Of a stretch of 64,000 nucleotides of DNA, positions 55,967 through 64,000 are shown piece by piece. The notes below the pieces were generated by a model. That model was not told the DNA's origin, searched no databases, and saw only the letters and a list, made by a program, of their open reading frames with translations. Position numbers and translations under genes: made by a program. Numbering within the stretch: position 1 is the first letter of the stretch; each line of letters starts with the position of its first letter. This DNA is from Hydrogenophaga sp. (GTDB taxonomy: Bacteria > Pseudomonadota > Gammaproteobacteria > Burkholderiales > Burkholderiaceae_C): assembly GCF_011390835.1 (NCBI RefSeq), contig NZ_JAABRQ010000012.1:49322-113321 (forward strand), read 5' to 3'.

Positions 55967-57376
55967 TCAGGCCGAAGCCGGTGCCGCTGGCAGGTTCAGC
56001 TGAGCCCGCAGCCCACCCAGCGGGCTCTGGTCCAGTTCGAGTGACCCGCCGTACAGATCTGCCAGCTCGGCCACGATGTGCAGGCCCAGTCCTGAGCCTG
56101 GCCCCGACTCATCGAGCCGAATCCCGCGAGCCAGCGCCGCGCTGCGCTGCTCCGGCGCGATGCCCGGCCCGTCGTCGTCAAGGGTGATCAGCAGCCGGTC
56201 ACCCGATTGATTGGCGTTCACGGCCACTTCGGTGTTGGCCAGGCGCCCCGCGTTGTCCAGCAAGTTGCCCAGCATGTCCTGCAGGTCCTGGGCCTCGCCC
56301 GCGAAAAACAGCGCCGCCGTCGCCGGGGCTCGCCAGTGCAGTCCGCGCGCTGCGTGGACCTTGCCCATCACCCGCAGCAGCCCCTGCAGCACCGGCTCGA
56401 ACTCGGTTCGCTGGCCGGGCAGGCCCTGCGTGACGGCTGCGCGCGCCCGCGCCAGGTGCCAGTCGAGCTGACGCTGCGCCACCGCGACCTGCTCGCGCAC
56501 CAGGGCGGGCAGCGCGGCGCGCTCGGCCGGGTGGTTGGCCGCCTGCGCCATCACCGCCAGCGGCGTCTTGAGCGCATGCGCCAGATTGCCCGCCTGGGTG
56601 CGTGCGCGTGCCGTGGTCTCGGCGTTGCGGTCCAGCACCGTGTTGAAGTCGTGGATCAGGGGCTGCAACTCGTCGGGGAACGCGCCTTGCAACCTTGGCT
56701 CGTAGCCGTCACGCACCCGGTTGAGCGCACCCTGCAAGGCCTTGAGCGGCGCCAGCCCCACCGTCACCTGTGCCAGCGCTGCCAGCACCAGCAGCAGCCC
56801 CAGCCCAGCCAGCGAGAGCGCCAGCATGCGGTTGAAATCGTCGACGGCCAGCTCGGTAGACGCCAGGTCGCTGGCCACCACCAGGCGCCAGCCGGTCCCT
56901 GGTGTGAGGCTGGTGCGCACCGTGCGCTCCACCATCAGCATGGGCCTGCCTTGCGGGCCGATGCCCTGGTGCACGTGGCGCCGACCGTCTTGCAGCACAT
57001 CGGCCTGCAGCGTCAGGCTGTCGTCCCAGAGCGAGCGCGAGCGCAGCGCGGCACTGCGCGTCTGACCGTCTGGACTGAGCTGGTCGACTTGCCAGTAAAG
57101 GCCCGAGTAGGGTCGTTCCCAGCGCGGGTCAGAGAGCCGTTGCTCGTCGATCTGGGGCTGGCCTTGTGCGTCCACCTCCAGCCGCGCGGTGAGCTGGTCG
57201 AGCTGGTTGGTGAGCGTGGTTTCGAACTGCCGCATCACATGCTCCCGAAACAGCCCGCCGAGCAGCAGACCCGCCAGCACCAGCGCCACGCTCAGCGCGA
57301 CCAGCGTGGCCGCCAGCAGCCGAAACCGCAGCGAGCCGGTGCGGCCCCAGGGTCGGGTGGCGGTTTTGGATGGCAA
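55967..57376 (-). CDS. PhoQ-like sensor histidine kinase
   Basis: A 469-residue kinase. The start is TTG 57376, supported by GGAGG at 57385-57389 eight nucleotides upstream; no ATG fits as well. Helices at about 18-40 and 185-205 enclose a periplasmic sensor of about 140 residues. The phosphoacceptor sequence is NLAHALKTPLAVMAQ. The ATPase domain has NLLDNAGRLA, DDDGPGI and GSGLGLHIV. The AHALKTPL form is typical of the PhoQ/FeuQ group. The partner regulator is 27 bp upstream. Confidence 0.92.
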   Translation of the reverse strand: MPSKTATRPWGRTGSLRFRLLAATLVALSVALVLAGLLLGGLFREHVMRQFETTLTNQLDQLTARLEVDAQGQPQIDEQRLSDPRWERPYSGLYWQVDQLSPDGQTRSAALRSRSLWDDSLTLQADVLQDGRRHVHQGIGPQGRPMLMVERTVRTSLTPGTGWRLVVASDLASTELAVDDFNRMLALSLAGLGLLLVLAALAQVTVGLAPLKALQGALNRVRDGYEPRLQGAFPDELQPLIHDFNTVLDRNAETTARARTQAGNLAHALKTPLAVMAQAANHPAERAALPALVREQVAVAQRQLDWHLARARAAVTQGLPGQRTEFEPVLQGLLRVMGKVHAARGLHWRAPATAALFFAGEAQDLQDMLGNLLDNAGRLANTEVAVNANQSGDRLLITLDDDGPGIAPEQRSAALARGIRLDESGPGSGLGLHIVAELADLYGGSLELDQSPLGGLRAQLNLPAAPASA

Positions 57377-57403
57377 TCGAGAAACCTCCGGAATGAGGCG
57401 GAT

Positions 57404-58066
57404 TCAGGCTGGTGAGACAAGGCGGTAGCCTTGGCCGCGCACGGTCTCGATCATGGCCACTGGCAGCTTCTTGCGCAGCCGGCCGACGAACACCTCGATG
57501 GTGTTGGAGTCGCGGTCAAAGTCTTGCGCGTACAGGTGCTCGGTGAGCTCGGTGCGCGAGACCACCGCGTCGGGCCGGTGCATGAGGTAGGCCAGCAGTT
57601 TGTACTCGTGGCTGGTGAGCGCCACCGGGTCGCCAGCCACGGTCACGCGCCCGCTGCGGGTGTCCAGCGCCAACGCGCCACATTGCAGCAGCGGGGACGC
57701 CAGGCCACTGGCGCGGCGAATCAGCGCGCGCAGTCGCGCCAGCAGTTCTTCCATGTGAAAGGGTTTGCTCAGATAGTCGTCGGCGCCAGCGTCGATGCCG
57801 GCCACCTTTTCGCTCCAGTTGTCGCGCGCGGTCAGGATCAGCACGGGCATCGTGCGCCCGGCGGCGCGCCAGCGCTGCAAAACAGTCAGGCCGTCGAGCT
57901 GGGGCAGACCGAGGTCGAGCAGCACCGCATCGAAGGACTCGGTCTCGCCGAGAAACTGGGCATCGCGCCCATTGTCGGCCTCGTCCACCACATAGCTGGC
58001 GCCTTCCAGCGCTTGCTTGAGTTGTCGGCGCAGGGTGGGTTCGTCTTCGACCAGCAGCAATCTCAT
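57404..58066 (-). CDS. OmpR-family response regulator of the PepSY/cytochrome locus
   Basis: A 220-residue regulator. The receiver has D51 (LLDLGLPQLDG) and K101 (LSKPFH); the winged helix has LTSHEYKLLAYLMH and IEVFVGRLRKKL. The start overlaps the PepSY gene stop (ATGA at 58063-58066), so the operon reads PepSY-regulator-kinase. The TGAACGC direct repeat in front of the PepSY gene is a good candidate for its binding site, controlling both this operon and the divergent cytochrome genes. Confidence 0.94.
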   Translation of the reverse strand: MRLLLVEDEPTLRRQLKQALEGASYVVDEADNGRDAQFLGETESFDAVLLDLGLPQLDGLTVLQRWRAAGRTMPVLILTARDNWSEKVAGIDAGADDYLSKPFHMEELLARLRALIRRASGLASPLLQCGALALDTRSGRVTVAGDPVALTSHEYKLLAYLMHRPDAVVSRTELTEHLYAQDFDRDSNTIEVFVGRLRKKLPVAMIETVRGQGYRLVSPA

Positions 58067-58386
58067 CGTCGTATTCTGCTGCGCAACACCTCGGCGGTGC
58101 GGGCGTCGAGCTCCAGTTTCAACAGCTGGCCATCAGCCTGCAGCAGCTTGATCTCGTAGTACCAGGCGCCATCCTCCCGCTCCAGCTCCACTTCCAGCAC
58201 CTGTCCCGGGTGGGTGGTCGCTAGCTTGTCGAGCACGGCAGGCAGGGGCATCACCTGCCCTGCCTGCACCGCCTGGCGTGCGCGCTCCTGATCGCGGTCG
58301 CTTGCCTGGGCCAGCGGCGGGGCGAGCATAGCGGCCAGCGCCGCGACGGTCAGAGCGGCTTTCAGCCTGAGAAATACAGTGAACAT
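58063..58386 (-). CDS. Small periplasmic PepSY-domain protein
   Basis: A 107-residue exported protein from ATG 58386 with a signal peptide ending near LAQAS. The mature part is a single PepSY-type domain (MPLPAVLDKLATTHPGQVLEVELE, WYYEIKLLQADGQLLKLELDARTAEVL). Such proteins accompany PhoPQ-like two-component systems. An inhibitory or sensing role for the kinase is inference from the operon. Confidence 0.88.
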   Translation of the reverse strand: MFTVFLRLKAALTVAALAAMLAPPLAQASDRDQERARQAVQAGQVMPLPAVLDKLATTHPGQVLEVELEREDGAWYYEIKLLQADGQLLKLELDARTAEVLRSRIRR

Positions 58387-58448
58387 GGTTTGACTCCTGA
58401 GCAGACCGTGGGAGGCCCGGTACAGCGCTGATGTTCGGTCCTTCAGTC

Positions 58449-58466
58449 TGAACGCAGGATGAACGC
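58449..58466. promoter_or_regulatory. Direct repeat TGAACGC, 11-bp period, OmpR-type operator
   Basis: TGAACGC occurs at 58449-58455 and 58460-58466, exactly one helical turn apart, between the divergent PepSY and cytochrome genes. Flanking CTTCAG sequences (58441 and 58470) add a partial inverted symmetry. This fits a tandem binding site for the OmpR-type regulator encoded nearby. Confidence 0.5.
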
Positions 58467-58531
58467 CGGCTTCAGCTTGCGTACAGGCACGTTTTTTCAT
58501 GATCACGGCTCCTCACCTTGCTGGAGTCTGC

Positions 58532-58963
58532 ATGAGCCCTCTTTCCCCTGTCCGGTTCCCGTTGTTCCACGGCGCCAGCCGAGTCGTTCCCATCGCGCTG
58601 GCGCTGCTGGCTGGTCCCGCCTTCGCGGCCGACACGACAGCCGCCGAGCAACTCGACCGTTGGAGCGCCCAGGCCGGTGCGCCAGGCCGCGTTGACGCAG
58701 GGCGCAGCTTCTTCAACCGCACCCACGGCAGCGAATGGTCGTGTGCATCCTGCCACGGCACCCCTCCCACCGAGGCTGGCAAGCACGCCAGCACCGGCAA
58801 GCGCATCGCGCCCATGGCGCCAGCCTTCAACACTCATGCATTCACCGACAGCGCCAAGGCGGACAAGTGGTTTCGCCGCAACTGCAAGGACGTGGTGAGC
58901 CGCGAGTGCAGTGCGACGGAAAAAGCCGATGTGCTGGCCTACCTGCTCAGCCTCAAGCCCTGA
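58532..58963 (+). CDS. DUF1924/SHP-like monoheme cytochrome c
   Basis: A 143-residue exported cytochrome. ATG 58532 has CTGGAG upstream. The signal peptide ends near AFAA. The single heme site is CASCH (71-75). The conserved tail has APAFNTHAFT and KWFRRNCKDVVSREC, with C118 and C126 able to form a disulfide loop. The pattern matches DUF1924 proteins and the sphaeroides heme protein (SHP), in which an Asn is the distal ligand; N100 is the candidate here by position only. It is first of a three-gene cytochrome operon. Confidence 0.88.
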   Translation: MSPLSPVRFPLFHGASRVVPIALALLAGPAFAADTTAAEQLDRWSAQAGAPGRVDAGRSFFNRTHGSEWSCASCHGTPPTEAGKHASTGKRIAPMAPAFNTHAFTDSAKADKWFRRNCKDVVSRECSATEKADVLAYLLSLKP

Positions 58964-58993
58964 AACTCCTCAAAGCCTCAACCGGAGCACACC

Positions 58994-59509
58994 ATGCCAG
59001 CCACCCGAATCCTGATTGTCACCACCGTACTCAGCGCGTTTGGCCTCACCACCGTGCACGCCGACAGCGACCGCCTGATGCCGCGCGACATGCCCAAGGC
59101 CTACACGCAGGAATGCGCTGCCTGCCACACCGCCTACCCGCCGGCGTTGCTGCCGGCGGCTTCCTGGAAGCGCATCATGAGCGGCCTCGACAAACACTAC
59201 GGCACCGACGCTTCGCTGGATGACGCGACCGTGCAGTCGCTCAGCACCTGGTTGCAGGCCCATGCTGGAAGCTACCGCCGAGTGACCGATGCGCCTCCCG
59301 AAGACCGCATCACGCGCTCAGCCTGGTTTGTGCGCAAGCACCGCGAGCTCAACCCGTCGATCTGGCAACACACCAGCATCAAAAGCGCGGCCAACTGCAT
59401 CGCCTGCCACACCGGCGCTGACCAGGGCAATTTCGACGACGACAGCGTGCGCCTGCCGGCCGACCTGCGTGGCCGCAAGGGCGTGGGTCTGCGCTCCTCC
59501 GATGACTGA
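58994..59509 (+). CDS. Diheme cytochrome c (DHC type)
   Basis: A 171-residue exported protein with two heme c sites, CAACH (41-45) and CIACH (135-139), after a signal peptide ending at VHA. The layout, with WKRIMSGLDKHYG between the hemes, matches the DHC family that donates electrons to SHP in Rhodobacter. It is 30 bp after the SHP-like gene and 28 bp before the cytochrome b gene. Confidence 0.9.
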   Translation: MPATRILIVTTVLSAFGLTTVHADSDRLMPRDMPKAYTQECAACHTAYPPALLPAASWKRIMSGLDKHYGTDASLDDATVQSLSTWLQAHAGSYRRVTDAPPEDRITRSAWFVRKHRELNPSIWQHTSIKSAANCIACHTGADQGNFDDDSVRLPADLRGRKGVGLRSSDD

Positions 59510-59537
59510 TCCCCACGACTGAACCACGGAAGTCCCC

Positions 59538-60308
59538 ATGTCGACCACACCCACTCTCGATGCCCTGGCGCAAGCGCCTCGGGCCGCCGCTGCCAGCAGC
59601 AGCGCGAATCGCCGTCTCGTCACAGACGCGCCCACACGTGTGTTTCATGCGCTGTTCGCGCTGTGTTTCCTCGGTGCCTACCTCACCGCCGATGGCGAGC
59701 GTTGGCGGCTTCTGCACGTCACGCTCGGCTACACCATGGCCGGCCTGCTGGCCTTTCGTGTGCTCTACGGCGTGTTCGGGCCCCGACACGCCGGCCTGGG
59801 CCTGCTGTGGCGCAAGCTGTCGAGTGCCCCGGCCTGGTGGCGCTCGCTGCGCGCTGCGCCGATGGCGGTCAATTGGCGCCAGGGGCAAAACCTGCTCATG
59901 GCCCTGGCCGTGATTGCGCTGATGGCCCTGGTGCTTCCGCTCACGCTCAGCGGCTACGCCACCTACAACGAATGGGGCGACGTCCTCGGTGGCGACCTGG
60001 TGGCCGAGCTGCACGAATGGCTGGGCGAAGCCTTGCTGGTGGTGGTGCTGGCCCACATCGGACTGATCGCGGGACTTAGCCTTCTGCGGCGCAAGAACCA
60101 GGCGCTGCCCATGCTCACTGGTCGGGTGCAAGGCCCGGGGCCGCACCTGGTGCAGAAGAACCGCGCCTGGCTGGCCGCCTTGCTGCTGCTGGCCGTGCTG
60201 GCCTTTGGGGCCTGGCAATGGCAGCAGTCGCCCAGTGGCCTGATCCCGAGTGCGGCCTGGAGTGGCGGCGACTCCGGGCATGACCGGCACGGGGATGACG
60301 ACGACTGA
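59538..60308 (+). CDS. Cytochrome b561-type membrane protein
   Basis: A 256-residue inner-membrane protein with four core helices and conserved histidines for heme b (RVFHALFALCF, RLLHVTLGYT, ELHEWLGEALLVVVLAHIGLI), plus a fifth helix near the C-terminus. The tail HDRHGDDDD is acidic and His-containing. It probably moves electrons from the quinone pool to the periplasmic DHC and SHP cytochromes encoded upstream. The terminal acceptor is not known. Confidence 0.9.
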   Translation: MSTTPTLDALAQAPRAAAASSSANRRLVTDAPTRVFHALFALCFLGAYLTADGERWRLLHVTLGYTMAGLLAFRVLYGVFGPRHAGLGLLWRKLSSAPAWWRSLRAAPMAVNWRQGQNLLMALAVIALMALVLPLTLSGYATYNEWGDVLGGDLVAELHEWLGEALLVVVLAHIGLIAGLSLLRRKNQALPMLTGRVQGPGPHLVQKNRAWLAALLLLAVLAFGAWQWQQSPSGLIPSAAWSGGDSGHDRHGDDDD

Positions 60309-60584
60309 ACCGGTGCCGTTCCGCTTCCGGCCCTTGCAACAGGAGGCGCGCAGAACAACCTGCCTGTGTGTTCTGCATGGATTCGTCAACGACCACGCCG
60401 CCAGCACGGTGTGCCCCTGCATGGGCGCTGTCCGCGAGCGCAACTCGACCAGGACCGCCTTCGCCAGGGTCCCGGTGTGAGCGCTTGAGCGGGGAGGGCG
60501 GCCAACGTCGCTGGGTGGCGCCGCCATCTTGCGGATGGGCCATGTGGTCCGCAGTAGCATGCATGGCATCCATCCCGCTGCCGC

Positions 60585-63098
60585 ATGAACAAAGACGATC
60601 CCCCCGGCCTAAGTCCTGAAACAGCCGCGCAGCGCCTGCGCGAAGACGGCCCCAACGAGCTTGGCGTGAGCCAGCGCCGCACCCTGCTCGACATGGCCTG
60701 GGACGTGGTGCGCGAGCCCATGTTCCTGCTGCTCATGGGCGCGGGCTCGATCTACCTGGCCATGGGCGACGCCCACGAGGCCATGATCCTGCTCGGTTTC
60801 GTGGTCATCATCATGGCCGTCACGGTCTTGCAGGAGCGCCGAACCGACAACGCGCTGGAAGCCCTGCGCGATCTCTCCAGCCCGCGCGCGCTGGTGCTGC
60901 GCGGTGGCGAGACGCTGCGCATACCGGGCCGCGAGGTAGTGCGCGACGATGTGCTGTTGCTGGCCGAGGGTGACCGCGTTCCGGCCGACGGCGACTTGCT
61001 GCAGGCGCACGAGCTCGCCACCGACGAATCCATGCTCACCGGCGAGTCCGAGGCCGTGGCCAAGCAGCTGCCAGAGGGCCGGGTGTTCGCCGGCACCATG
61101 GTGGTAAGCGGACAGGGCATGGTGCGTGTGACGGCGACCGGCCGCCACACCGAGCTCGGGCGCATCGGGCAATCGCTGCAGAGCATCGAGCTGCAGGCAT
61201 CGCCCTTGCGGGAAGAAATGGCACGGCTCACGCGCCGACTGGTGGTCATCGGCGTGGTGCTGTGCGTGCTGCTGTCCGGGTTGTTCTGGATGCTGCGTGG
61301 CGGCTGGCTGGAAGCGGTGCTGGCCGGCATCACCCTGGCCATGGGCATCCTGCCGCAGGAGCTGCCGGTGATCATGATCGTGTTTCTCGCGCTGGCCGCG
61401 CGCCGCCTCGCGTTGCAGCAGGTGCTCACCCGCCGGCTCAACGCCATCGAGACCCTGGGCCAGACCACGGTGCTGTGTGTCGACAAGACCGGCACCCTCA
61501 CCCAGAACCGCATGGCGGTGGCCGTCCTGTGTGTTGGCGAGCAGACGCTGGACGCGCGTGAGCTCCCGCCCGACAGCCTGCCAGAACCCTTTCACGAGCT
61601 GCTCGAGTACGCCGTGCTCGCCAGCGAGATCGATCCGCACGATCCGATGGAGCAGGCCTTCCATCTCCTGGCGCGCCGGCAGCTCGAGAACACCGAACAT
61701 CTGCATCCGCAGTGGACTCTCGCCCGTGAATACGAGCTGTCACCCGCACTGCTCGCGATGAGCCACCTCTGGCAAGGCCGCGAGACGCCCCATGACGTGG
61801 TGGCCGCCAAGGGCGCGCCCGAAGCTGTGGCTGACCTGTGCCATCTGTCCGCCGAGCAACTCGCGCAGGTCACGGCGCAGGCTGTGACCATGGCGGATCG
61901 GGGTCTGCGCGTGCTCGGTGTGGCCAAAGCGGGCCATCGCGAGGGGCACGACTGGCCCGACATCCAGCACGATTTCGATTTCGAGTGGGTGGGGCTGGTC
62001 GGCTTGGCCGACCCGCTGCGGCCTGAAGTGCCCGAGGCCGTGTCGCAATGCCGGCGTGCCGGCATCCGCGTGGTGATGATCACCGGTGACCACCCGCGCA
62101 CAGCCGCGGCCATTGCTGCGCAGGCTGGCATCGAGACCACTGGGGTGGTGACCGGGGACGAGCTGGCCGCCATGGACCCCGACACCTTGGGGCAGCGGGT
62201 GACCGCCGTGAACGTGTTTGCCCGCGTCAAGCCACATCAGAAGCTGGCACTGGTGGAGGCGTTGAAGTCACAGGGCGAGGTGGTGGCCATGACGGGCGAC
62301 GGTGTTAACGACGCACCCGCGCTCAAGGCGGCGCACATCGGCATCGCCATGGGCCAGCGCGGCACCGATGTGGCGCGCGAAGCCGCGTCGCTGGTGCTGC
62401 TCCAGGACAACTTTTCGTCCATCGTAGGCGCCATCCACCGCGGCCGCCGAACCTTTGCCAATCTGCGTCAGGCCATGGTCTACACGCTGGCTGTACACGT
62501 GCCCATCATCGGGCTGGCGCTGCTGCCGGTGCTGTTCGGTCTGCCGCTGGTGCTGGCCCCTTTGCACATCGCCTTTCTGGAACTGGTGATCGACCCGGCG
62601 TGCTCGCTGGTGTTCGAGGCCGAAGAAGGCGATGGTGACCTTATGGAGCGGCCGCCACGCCGCACCTCGGAGCCCTTGCTGTCCATCTCACACGTGGGCC
62701 TGAGCCTGCTGCAAGGCGGGCTGGCCACGGCTGCGGTGGTTGGCCTGTATGCGGGCCTGCTGAGTCAGGGGCTGGACGCTGGCATGGCCAGCACCGCCGC
62801 CTTCGTGGTGCTGGTCAGCGCCAATGCCGTGCTGATCCTGCCCAGCCGCTCGAGCCAGATGCGCTGGAAAACGCTGCTGTCCGGATTGACGTCCACCAGC
62901 GTCTGGGTCCTGATCGGCACCTTGCTGGCACTCGCGGCAGTGACCAATTTGCCGCCAGTGGCGCGGGCCTTTGGCTTTGCGGTGCTCGCACCTGGACACT
63001 GGCTGGCGGCGCTGGCCGCGGGTTGCAGCCTGCTGCTGCTCTATCAGGTGAGCAAGGTGCTGATGGCTCGCGCGATGCGCCACTGGGCGACGGCTTGA
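60585..63098 (+). CDS. Cation-translocating P-type ATPase
   Basis: An 837-residue membrane transporter. The actuator has TGES (152-155), the phosphorylation site is D300 in DKTGTLT, and the hinge is TGDGVND (570-576). About ten helices are present, and there is no N-terminal metal-binding CxxC, so it belongs with P2/P3-like pumps. The helix-4 motif reads GILPQELPVI (about 251-260) instead of the PEGL/PEAL of Ca2+ or Na+/K+ pumps or the CPC of heavy-metal pumps, so the ion cannot be named. The 276 bp upstream of it hold no convincing gene. Confidence 0.92.
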   Translation: MNKDDPPGLSPETAAQRLREDGPNELGVSQRRTLLDMAWDVVREPMFLLLMGAGSIYLAMGDAHEAMILLGFVVIIMAVTVLQERRTDNALEALRDLSSPRALVLRGGETLRIPGREVVRDDVLLLAEGDRVPADGDLLQAHELATDESMLTGESEAVAKQLPEGRVFAGTMVVSGQGMVRVTATGRHTELGRIGQSLQSIELQASPLREEMARLTRRLVVIGVVLCVLLSGLFWMLRGGWLEAVLAGITLAMGILPQELPVIMIVFLALAARRLALQQVLTRRLNAIETLGQTTVLCVDKTGTLTQNRMAVAVLCVGEQTLDARELPPDSLPEPFHELLEYAVLASEIDPHDPMEQAFHLLARRQLENTEHLHPQWTLAREYELSPALLAMSHLWQGRETPHDVVAAKGAPEAVADLCHLSAEQLAQVTAQAVTMADRGLRVLGVAKAGHREGHDWPDIQHDFDFEWVGLVGLADPLRPEVPEAVSQCRRAGIRVVMITGDHPRTAAAIAAQAGIETTGVVTGDELAAMDPDTLGQRVTAVNVFARVKPHQKLALVEALKSQGEVVAMTGDGVNDAPALKAAHIGIAMGQRGTDVAREAASLVLLQDNFSSIVGAIHRGRRTFANLRQAMVYTLAVHVPIIGLALLPVLFGLPLVLAPLHIAFLELVIDPACSLVFEAEEGDGDLMERPPRRTSEPLLSISHVGLSLLQGGLATAAVVGLYAGLLSQGLDAGMASTAAFVVLVSANAVLILPSRSSQMRWKTLLSGLTSTSVWVLIGTLLALAAVTNLPPVARAFGFAVLAPGHWLAALAAGCSLLLLYQVSKVLMARAMRHWATA

Positions 63099-63139
63099 GC
63101 ATGGCACGGGCCTGACGGTCTTCCGGATAGGTCATGCTA

Positions 63140-63177
63140 CAAGGCCAAGCCTGCCGACCTCGGCAGGCTTGGCCTTG
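63140..63177. terminator. 18-bp perfect palindrome, probable bidirectional terminator
   Basis: The arm at 63140-63157 (CAAGGCCAAGCCTGCCGA) pairs perfectly with 63160-63177, leaving a 2-nt centre. It sits between the convergent ATPase and small secreted-protein genes. No U tract is visible on either side, so it terminates by stem strength alone or protects both 3' ends. Confidence 0.7.
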
Positions 63178-63193
63178 TGAGGCCGGTGCGACT

Positions 63194-63454
63194 TCAGCGA
63201 CGGCTACCGCCGGAACCGGAACCGGATCCGCCACCAGAACCAGAACCAGAACCACCGCCGGTGTTCGCATCGGTGCTGGCCGATCCCATGGTGTCAAAGT
63301 CCAGGTCCAGGTGGGGCGAGTCGGCGTCCTGCAAGTTCTGGTCGATCATTCCCCAAGTGTCTGCGTCAATGATCGCTTCGGCCGGGTGGTGTGCAAAGGC
63401 CGAAAACGAAGTGAGCAGGGAAGCGATCACGGCAGCTTGAATGGTCTTTTTCAT
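63194..63454 (-). CDS. Small secreted protein with Gly/Ser repeat tail
   Basis: An 86-residue protein from ATG 63454 with AAAGGAAC upstream, an excellent ribosome binding site. The signal peptide MKKTIQAAVIASLLTSFSAFA is clear. The mature 65 residues are acidic (HHPAEAIIDADTWGMIDQNL, DLDFDTMGSAS) and end in a GGGSGSGSGGGSGSGSGG tail with a final RR. The DNA of the tail is a short tandem repeat that may vary in length. I do not recognise the family. It converges on the ATPase across the palindrome. Confidence 0.8.
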   Translation of the reverse strand: MKKTIQAAVIASLLTSFSAFAHHPAEAIIDADTWGMIDQNLQDADSPHLDLDFDTMGSASTDANTGGGSGSGSGGGSGSGSGGSRR

Positions 63455-63854
63455 CTCAATGTTCCTTTTAAAAAAATGGACAGAACCGTCGATTCCTGAG
63501 GCCCATGCGTCCGTTGATTCAGCGGTTGCAAGTCCAAGGTGATCTTTGGTGGTGCCTATCTTCTAAAACCGGCGTGTCTTGTGCATGTCGGGCGGGTGTC
63601 AGCGTGTGCCGGCGCGTGTCTTCGCCTGTGCACCGTCGCAGTGATGTCCTTGGCCGGCCCGCACCGGGAAGCCTCCAGGCGCACGCTGGTTCAGCAGTCG
63701 ATGGGCCATGCAGACCAGTCCTCATTCAGCGTTCAGGGTGCCGGACTGCACGAGCAATGGCTTGTGCCTGCGGCGGGCTTTCCTACAATCGACAAGTTAG
63801 GCCCTGACGACCCGTGCCGTCGGGGCTCCTCTCCACCGCCCACCGGTACCCACC
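63455..63854. other. Intergenic region upstream of pgk and of the small secreted protein
   Basis: About 400 bp without a convincing gene. The 100-codon frame at 63505-63807 has no RBS and the cysteine- and arginine-rich composition of a chance ORF. The region must hold two divergent promoters; only the pgk promoter at 63762-63789 is recognisable. Confidence 0.6.
63762..63789 (+). promoter_or_regulatory. Probable σ70 promoter of pgk
   Basis: TTGTGC (63762-63767), a 16-nt spacer and TACAAT (63784-63789, five of six consensus). The pgk start codon is 65 nt further on. Confidence 0.5.
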
Positions 63855-64000
63855 ATGCAATTCATCCGTTTTTCCGACCTCTGCTCACAAGGCCAGGCCA
63901 AGGGCAAGCGTGTCTTCATCCGAGCCGACCTCAATGTGCCGCAGGACGACAGCGGTCACATCACCGAAGACACCCGCATCCGCGCCAGCATCCCCGCCAT
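63855..64000 (+). CDS. pgk: Phosphoglycerate kinase (3' end outside window)
   Basis: Only the first 48 codons are present. The N-terminus reads [10 protein letters not shown] and then [31 protein letters not shown]. This is the diagnostic start of phosphoglycerate kinase, with the RADLNVP block for 3-phosphoglycerate binding. It catalyses ATP formation from 1,3-bisphosphoglycerate in glycolysis, or the reverse reaction in gluconeogenesis and carbon fixation. ATG 63855 has no strong Shine-Dalgarno sequence nearby. Confidence 0.93.
   Translation, partial: MQFIRFSDLCSQGQAKGKRVFIRADLNVPQDDSGHITEDTRIRASIPA

Noticed and set aside
60309..60584. Short frames in the gap between the cytochrome b and ATPase genes
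   Set aside because: No RBS, no signal peptide, and Cys/Arg/Pro-rich chance-like sequence. I treat it as intergenic.
63505..63807. 100-codon plus-strand frame upstream of pgk
   Set aside because: It contains the probable pgk promoter, lacks an RBS and has an unprotein-like composition.

Overview
The window is a high-GC stretch of a bacterial chromosome. Its gene content and order point to the Burkholderiales, most likely a Comamonadaceae-like species. The markers are glnE/yhdP head to head, yajC-secD-secF followed by a DUF1631 gene, LysM-dprA divergent from def-lipoprotein-fmt, a fused indolepyruvate ferredoxin oxidoreductase beside an Lrp regulator, and a DHC/SHP/cytochrome b cluster. I saw no rRNA or tRNA gene, CRISPR array, insertion sequence or prophage. 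Genus-level placement is inference.

Region by region: 1-14407 is an accessory block of four co-directional genes for large proteins without signal peptides: a giant β-rich protein (DUF6603-like core, lipase-like N-terminus, 5' end outside the window) and three conserved-looking proteins of unknown function. This is the best candidate for an undescribed system. 14442-25774 holds a rhomboid/rhombosortase-like protease, glnE, yhdP, a nitrilase-family amidase and a DctS/DctR-type two-component pair. 25787-28953 holds a 49-aa membrane protein, mltA, a Tat-exported aldo/keto reductase and a DUF6064-like membrane protein.

28975-34196 (minus strand) is a second accessory block. It is a non-canonical fimbria-like operon with pilin-like subunits, a PapD-like chaperone, a small usher-like β-barrel and an isolated distal subunit-like protein. 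A strong hairpin separates the first pilin gene from the rest. 34397-38668 is a divergent lrp / indolepyruvate oxidoreductase pair. 38867-44633 is yajC-secD-secF and a DUF1631 gene. 44788-50597 holds dprA, LysM protein, def, lipoprotein, fmt and azlCD.

50654-55942 looks like an envelope-modification module: a PmrA/PmrB-like two-component system, an EptA-like phosphoethanolamine transferase and two PAP2 phosphatases. PmrA-box-like 11-bp-phased TTAA repeats sit at its promoters. 55967-60308 is a second OmpR-type system with a PepSY protein, divergent from a c/b-type cytochrome operon (DUF1924/SHP, diheme DHC, cytochrome b). The intergenic space carries a TGAACGC direct repeat with an 11-bp period. 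The window ends with a P-type ATPase, a convergent small secreted Gly/Ser-tailed protein and the start of pgk.

A related GC-rich sequence element interrupts both glnE and fmt in frame, which suggests a dispersed repeat tolerated inside essential or core genes. All family calls were made by reading motifs; no database search was possible.
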